From Xanthomonas sp. 10-10 (GTDB taxonomy: Bacteria; Pseudomonadota; Gammaproteobacteria; Xanthomonadales; Xanthomonadaceae), in contig NZ_CP144460.1 of the NCBI RefSeq assembly GCF_040182365.1, positions 2,294,001 through 2,358,000 on the forward strand: DNA of 64,000 nucleotides. Direction: 5' to 3'. The translations under genes and the position numbers were made by a program. Under the pieces are notes generated by a model. The model was not told the origin of the DNA. It did no database searches and worked only from the letters and a program-made list of their open reading frames with translations. Shown piece after piece: positions 57,482 to 64,000 of this stretch; the stretch's first letter is position 1; each line of letters opens with the position of its first letter.

Positions 57482-57924
57482 TGATGGCCTCGCTGGCCCT
57501 GCCGTCGCGACTGCGCCGCTGGCGTGTGTACGTGTTGGCGGCGCTGGTGTTGGCGGCCTATCCGGCGTTCGTGCTGATTGCGGTGTATTCGCAATGGCTC
57601 GGCGCCGGCCTGGAAGGTGGACGCAACGGCCCCGCCGATGCGTATCGGCACAGCCTTGCCAGCGCCATCGTCGCCTATACCTTGTCCCCGCGCTGCGTGG
57701 ATCTGGTGACCGCGGTGATGGAGCGCGGCGGGCAGGGGAACGCCAGCCGGGCCATGGATGCCCACAACAACATGATCGGCGCGCGCATCGGCGCGGCCGC
57801 TCCGAGCTGGGCCGCGATGCAGCGAGAGGTTCGCGCCGCGGTCGACCATGGCGCGATCGATGCCCGATCGCCCGACCAGATTACCTGGCGCGCCCCCGCG
57901 GCGTGGCAGGACCGACTTTACTGA
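57481..57924 (+). CDS. Small membrane-associated protein inserted between carA and carB
   Basis: A 147-residue product whose ATG overlaps the carA stop. It has an N-terminal basic region and one hydrophobic helix ([20 protein letters not shown]). The rest has [39 protein letters not shown] and a C-terminal charged tail. The D-x-x-R-H and DxHNN spacing is reminiscent of the DUF6973-type bacterial domain of unknown function. It is embedded in the carAB transcript, nine bases before carB, so expression should follow carAB. No role in carbamoyl-phosphate synthesis is known to me. Confidence 0.75.
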   Translation: MMASLALPSRLRRWRVYVLAALVLAAYPAFVLIAVYSQWLGAGLEGGRNGPADAYRHSLASAIVAYTLSPRCVDLVTAVMERGGQGNASRAMDAHNNMIGARIGAAAPSWAAMQREVRAAVDHGAIDARSPDQITWRAPAAWQDRLY

Positions 57925-57932
57925 GGACCCCC

Positions 57933-61171
<3,239 letters not shown>

Positions 61172-61175
<4 letters not shown>

Positions 61176-61648
61176 GAGCACCCATGACATCCAAGGGCGC
61201 GCAACGTCTGCGCGAGGAACTGGATCAGCTGAAGTCGGTCAAGCGCCCGGCGGTGATCGCTGCGATCGCCGAAGCGCGTGCGCACGGCGATCTGAAGGAG
61301 AACGCCGAGTATCACGCTGCGCGCGAGCAGCAGAGCTTCATTGAAGGCCGCATCAAGCAGCTGGAAGGCGAGCTGTCGCATGCCGAGATCATCGACATCA
61401 CCAAGTTGTCGGCCGGCAGCAAGATCGTGTTCGGCGCCACGGTGACGCTGGCCGACACCGAGACCGATGAAGAGAAGCGCTACCAGATCGTTGGCGATCT
61501 GGAAGCGGACATCAAGCTGGGCCTGATCGCGATTTCCTCGCCGCTGGCACGCGCGTTGATCGGCAAGCTGGAAGGCGATTCGGTCACCATCGATGCGCCG
61601 GCCGGCCAGCGCGAATACGAAGTGGTCAGCGTCGCGTACCTGGATTGA
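61172..61648 (+). CDS. greA: Transcription elongation factor GreA
   Basis: A 158-residue factor that stimulates transcript cleavage by backtracked RNA polymerase. The N-terminal coiled coil has [20 protein letters not shown] and [20 protein letters not shown], with the basic-patch and the acidic tip (D/E pair in [10 protein letters not shown]). The C-terminal globular domain has [20 protein letters not shown] and [20 protein letters not shown]. It overlaps carB by 4 bp and so is co-transcribed with it. Confidence 0.96.
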
Positions 61649-61666
61649 CCCACTGACGCCTGAGCG

Positions 61667-62587
61667 ATGACGACCGCAACGCTGCTGCTGCCCGAAAAAC
61701 GCCGTCTGCCCGGAACGCTGGACAACGCGGTGGTGGCCAGCGCCCTGGCGCGCGCCGATCTGCACGCCGCCGATGCCGGCGAAGTGGCGCAGTTGCAGCG
61801 GCATTTCACGCTGACGCCGGCGCAGTGGCCGGTGGCGGCATTGACCCGGCAACTGGATGCCGGCGATGCCGCGGGCGCGACCTGGGTGCGTGCCGATCCG
61901 GCCTATGTGGTACCGGACATGCAGGGCGCGCGCTTGATGGGCTATGGCGAGGCGCTCGGCGCCACGGCCGAGGACCTGGCGGTGTTGTTGCCGATCCTCA
62001 AGCCGATGTTCGGGGATGCGGGATTTTTGCTCGATGCACCGACGCCATCGCGGTGGTATCTGCGTCTGTCGCCGGATGCCAGGTTGCCGGAGTTCGCGCC
62101 GCCGGATGTGGCGATCGGCGACGATCTGTTCGAGCATTTGCCGGCCGGCGACGCGGGCCGACGCTGGCGTGCCTTGCTGACCGAAGCGCAGGTGTTGCTG
62201 CATCAACATCCCTGGAACGAGGGCCGCGTGGCCAGCGGCAAACCGGCGATCAATTCGCTGTGGTTCTGGGGCGGCGGCGTGCTGCCGCATGCAGTGACAT
62301 CGCCGCATCGGCAGGTGCGCAGCCGCGAGTCGCTGCTGCGTGCGCTGGCTTTGGCGGCCGGTGCCGATGCGCAGGGCGAACAACGCGTGGATGCGCTGGT
62401 GGACCTGCGTCATCTGCGTTCGCTGCAGCAGTTCGGCGACGACGCAGTGGCACCGCTGCTGGCGGCGATGGCGCGTGGCGAGCTGGATCGGCTGGTGCTG
62501 GATTTCCAGGATGGCGAAACGCTGTCGCTGGCGCGCTCGCAACGCTGGCGGTTCTGGCGCAAGCCACGGCAGCAACTGGCGCAATGA
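61667..62587 (+). CDS. Uncharacterised protein, formerly annotated as phosphoglycerate-mutase-like
   Basis: A 306-residue cytoplasmic protein between greA and recJ, overlapping recJ by 4 bp. Visible blocks are VRADPAYVVPDMQGARLMGY, LLHQHPWNEGRVASGKPAIN and SLWFWGGGVLPHAVTSPHRQ. The SLWFWGGG segment is the conserved core of a family often labelled 'phosphoglycerate mutase' in this clade. I see no catalytic Ser or metal-binding set of the real iPGM enzymes. The likely role is unknown; the recJ neighbourhood is conserved in xanthomonads. Confidence 0.7.
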   Translation: MTTATLLLPEKRRLPGTLDNAVVASALARADLHAADAGEVAQLQRHFTLTPAQWPVAALTRQLDAGDAAGATWVRADPAYVVPDMQGARLMGYGEALGATAEDLAVLLPILKPMFGDAGFLLDAPTPSRWYLRLSPDARLPEFAPPDVAIGDDLFEHLPAGDAGRRWRALLTEAQVLLHQHPWNEGRVASGKPAINSLWFWGGGVLPHAVTSPHRQVRSRESLLRALALAAGADAQGEQRVDALVDLRHLRSLQQFGDDAVAPLLAAMARGELDRLVLDFQDGETLSLARSQRWRFWRKPRQQLAQ

Positions 62588-64000
62588 CCTCCACTCCCCG
62601 GATCGTCCGGCGCCCACCCGGGCAGGCCGGAAGCTGGCCCGATGCCATGTTGCCGCTGCTGCGTCGCATCTACGCATCGCGCGGTGTCGGCGATGCGCAG
62701 GGCGCGCAGCCGCGGTTGGGGCAGTTGCTCTCGCCGGAGTTGCTGCATAACAGCGACGTGGCCGCCAACCTGTTGGCCGATGCGATCGCCCGGCAACGGC
62801 GCATCCTGGTGGTGGGCGATTTCGACTGCGATGGCGCCACCGCCTGCGCGGTGGGCGTGCGCGGCTTGCGCATGCTCGGCGCGCTGGATGTGCACCACGC
62901 GGTGCCCAATCGCATGGTGCACGGCTATGGCCTGTCGCCCGCATTGGTGGACGAATTGGCCGTGCTGCAGCCGGATGTGCTGGTCACCGTCGACCACGGC
63001 ATCGCCTGCCACGCCGGCGTGGCGGCGGCCAAGGCGCGCGGCTGGACGGTGCTGGTCACCGACCATCACTTGCCTGGCGAAGTGTTGCCGCCGGCCGATG
63101 CGATCGTCGATCCGAATCTGGCCAACGACAGCTTCCCGAGCAAATCGCTGGCCGGCGTAGGCGTGATCTTTTACGTGTTGCTGGCGCTGCGCAGTGTCCT
63201 GCGCGCGCGTGGCGCCTTTGCCGGCCGCGCCGAACCGGATCTGTCGGTGTTGCTGGATCTGGTCGCCGTCGGCACGGTGGCCGATCTGGTGCCGCTGGAC
63301 ACCAACAATCGCGCGCTGGTGTCGGCCGGGTTGCGCCGCCTGCGCGAAGGCCGCGGCTGCATCGGGTTGCGCGCGTTGATCGATGCCAGCGGCCGCGATG
63401 TCGCGCGTCTGAGCGCCAGCGATATCGGGTTCGCGCTCGGGCCGCGCTTGAATGCAGCCGGCCGGCTGGAAGACATGGCGCTTGGCATCGAGCTGCTGCT
63501 CAGCGAGGACTGGAACCGCGCACGCGAGATCGCCGCCACCCTGGAAGAGATCAACGCCGAGCGCCGCGCGGTGCAGCAGTTGATGACCGACGATGCCGAG
63601 CAGTTGGTCACCAAGGTGGTGCTGGACGCCGAGGGCGCCTTGCCGATCGCTGCCTGCCTGTTCGATGCGCAATGGCACCCCGGCGTGATCGGCCTGGTCG
63701 CTTCCAAATTGAAAGATCGGTTGCATCGCCCGGTGATCGCGCTGGCGCCGGCCGAGCCGGGCAGCAGCCAGTTGCGCGGCTCGGCGCGGTCCATTCCCGG
63801 CCTGCATATCCGCGACGTGCTGGCGGCGGTGGATGCGCGTCATCCGGGTTTGCTGCAGAAGTTTGGCGGCCATGCGATGGCGGCGGGCTTGAGCATCGAT
63901 CACGCCGCGCTGGCGACCTTCGAGCAGGCCTTTCAGGCGCAGGTTCACGCGATGGTGGATGCGTCGCTGTTGCATGCCGAGTTGCACAGCGATGGCGAAC
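62584..64000 (+). CDS. recJ: Single-stranded-DNA 5'-3' exonuclease RecJ (3' partial)
   Basis: DHH-family exonuclease of recombination and mismatch repair. ATG 62584 overlaps the previous stop; the frame is open to the window end (472 codons), so the C-terminal OB-like domain is outside. Catalytic motifs are VGDFDCDGATACAVGV, LVTVDHGIACHAGV, LVTDHHLPGEVLPPADAIVD and the DHHA1-type NAAGRLEDMALGIELLL. The KFGGHAMAAGLSI loop lies near the end. No start between these and the upstream gene is better. Confidence 0.95.
   Translation, partial: MTSTPRIVRRPPGQAGSWPDAMLPLLRRIYASRGVGDAQGAQPRLGQLLSPELLHNSDVAANLLADAIARQRRILVVGDFDCDGATACAVGVRGLRMLGALDVHHAVPNRMVHGYGLSPALVDELAVLQPDVLVTVDHGIACHAGVAAAKARGWTVLVTDHHLPGEVLPPADAIVDPNLANDSFPSKSLAGVGVIFYVLLALRSVLRARGAFAGRAEPDLSVLLDLVAVGTVADLVPLDTNNRALVSAGLRRLREGRGCIGLRALIDASGRDVARLSASDIGFALGPRLNAAGRLEDMALGIELLLSEDWNRAREIAATLEEINAERRAVQQLMTDDAEQLVTKVVLDAEGALPIAACLFDAQWHPGVIGLVASKLKDRLHRPVIALAPAEPGSSQLRGSARSIPGLHIRDVLAAVDARHPGLLQKFGGHAMAAGLSIDHAALATFEQAFQAQVHAMVDASLLHAELHSDGE

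Overview
The window is a high-GC gammaproteobacterial chromosome segment that fits Xanthomonas or a close relative. The main reasons are the fused thrA aspartokinase/homoserine dehydrogenase followed by thrB and thrC, a complete hisGDCB-H-A-F-IE operon headed by a TrpR-like gene, the carA-carB-greA-recJ order, and the many intergenic palindromic repeats. No rRNA, tRNA or CRISPR array was recognised. Species was not determined.

Region 1 (1-10,850) is an accessory competition island. It starts inside a very large filamentous-haemagglutinin/CdiA-type exoprotein whose C-terminus is a TNT-like NAD+ glycohydrolase domain, followed with overlap by a probable Imm63-type immunity gene. Downstream lies AT-rich, mosaic DNA carrying displaced toxin tails, each followed by an immunity-like gene: one is frameshifted in an A7 tract, one is an intact Imm11-like gene, and one is an unrecognised small gene. 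Between them sit a 1,200-bp IS3/IS407-type element with an amber codon in orfA, a second IS3 orfA remnant, a decayed REP-associated transposase fragment and REP-like hairpins. This looks like an orphan toxin/immunity cassette graveyard that may serve as an immunity reservoir.

Region 2 (11,050-17,500) holds a TspO homologue, then the thr locus: a threonine/isoleucine-rich leader peptide with an attenuator hairpin, thrA, thrB, an antisense EthD-family gene, and thrC. Region 3 (17,600-28,600) has an L,D-transpeptidase-like protein, an Fnr-like regulator divergent from hisS, and the tightly overlapping his operon. Its first gene is a TrpR-like repressor preceded by a 13-bp-arm palindrome that covers the -10 of a good promoter, which suggests repressor control of histidine synthesis.

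Region 4 (28,600-49,800) contains a repeat-flanked calcineurin-type phosphoesterase, a C13 (legumain/caspase-like) lipoprotein peptidase, methionine salvage genes mtnB-mtnD-mtnC, two tandem APC-family amino acid permeases, a NUDIX hydrolase, serA divergent from a D-2-hydroxyglutarate-dehydrogenase-like flavoprotein, DUF2388 and DUF4105 proteins, an EF-P-like protein, an SDR, two overlapping lipoproteins, and two leucine-catabolism enzymes.

Region 5 (49,850-64,000) has feoA-feoB with a small Cys-rich membrane protein, an NTF2-like protein, a PLP aminotransferase overlapping a MOSC protein, then dapB, carA, a small membrane protein, carB, greA, an uncharacterised protein and recJ, which runs off the window end. 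Several intergenic regions hold precise tandem or inverted repeats (141-bp, about 59-bp and 38-bp units, and a nested palindrome).
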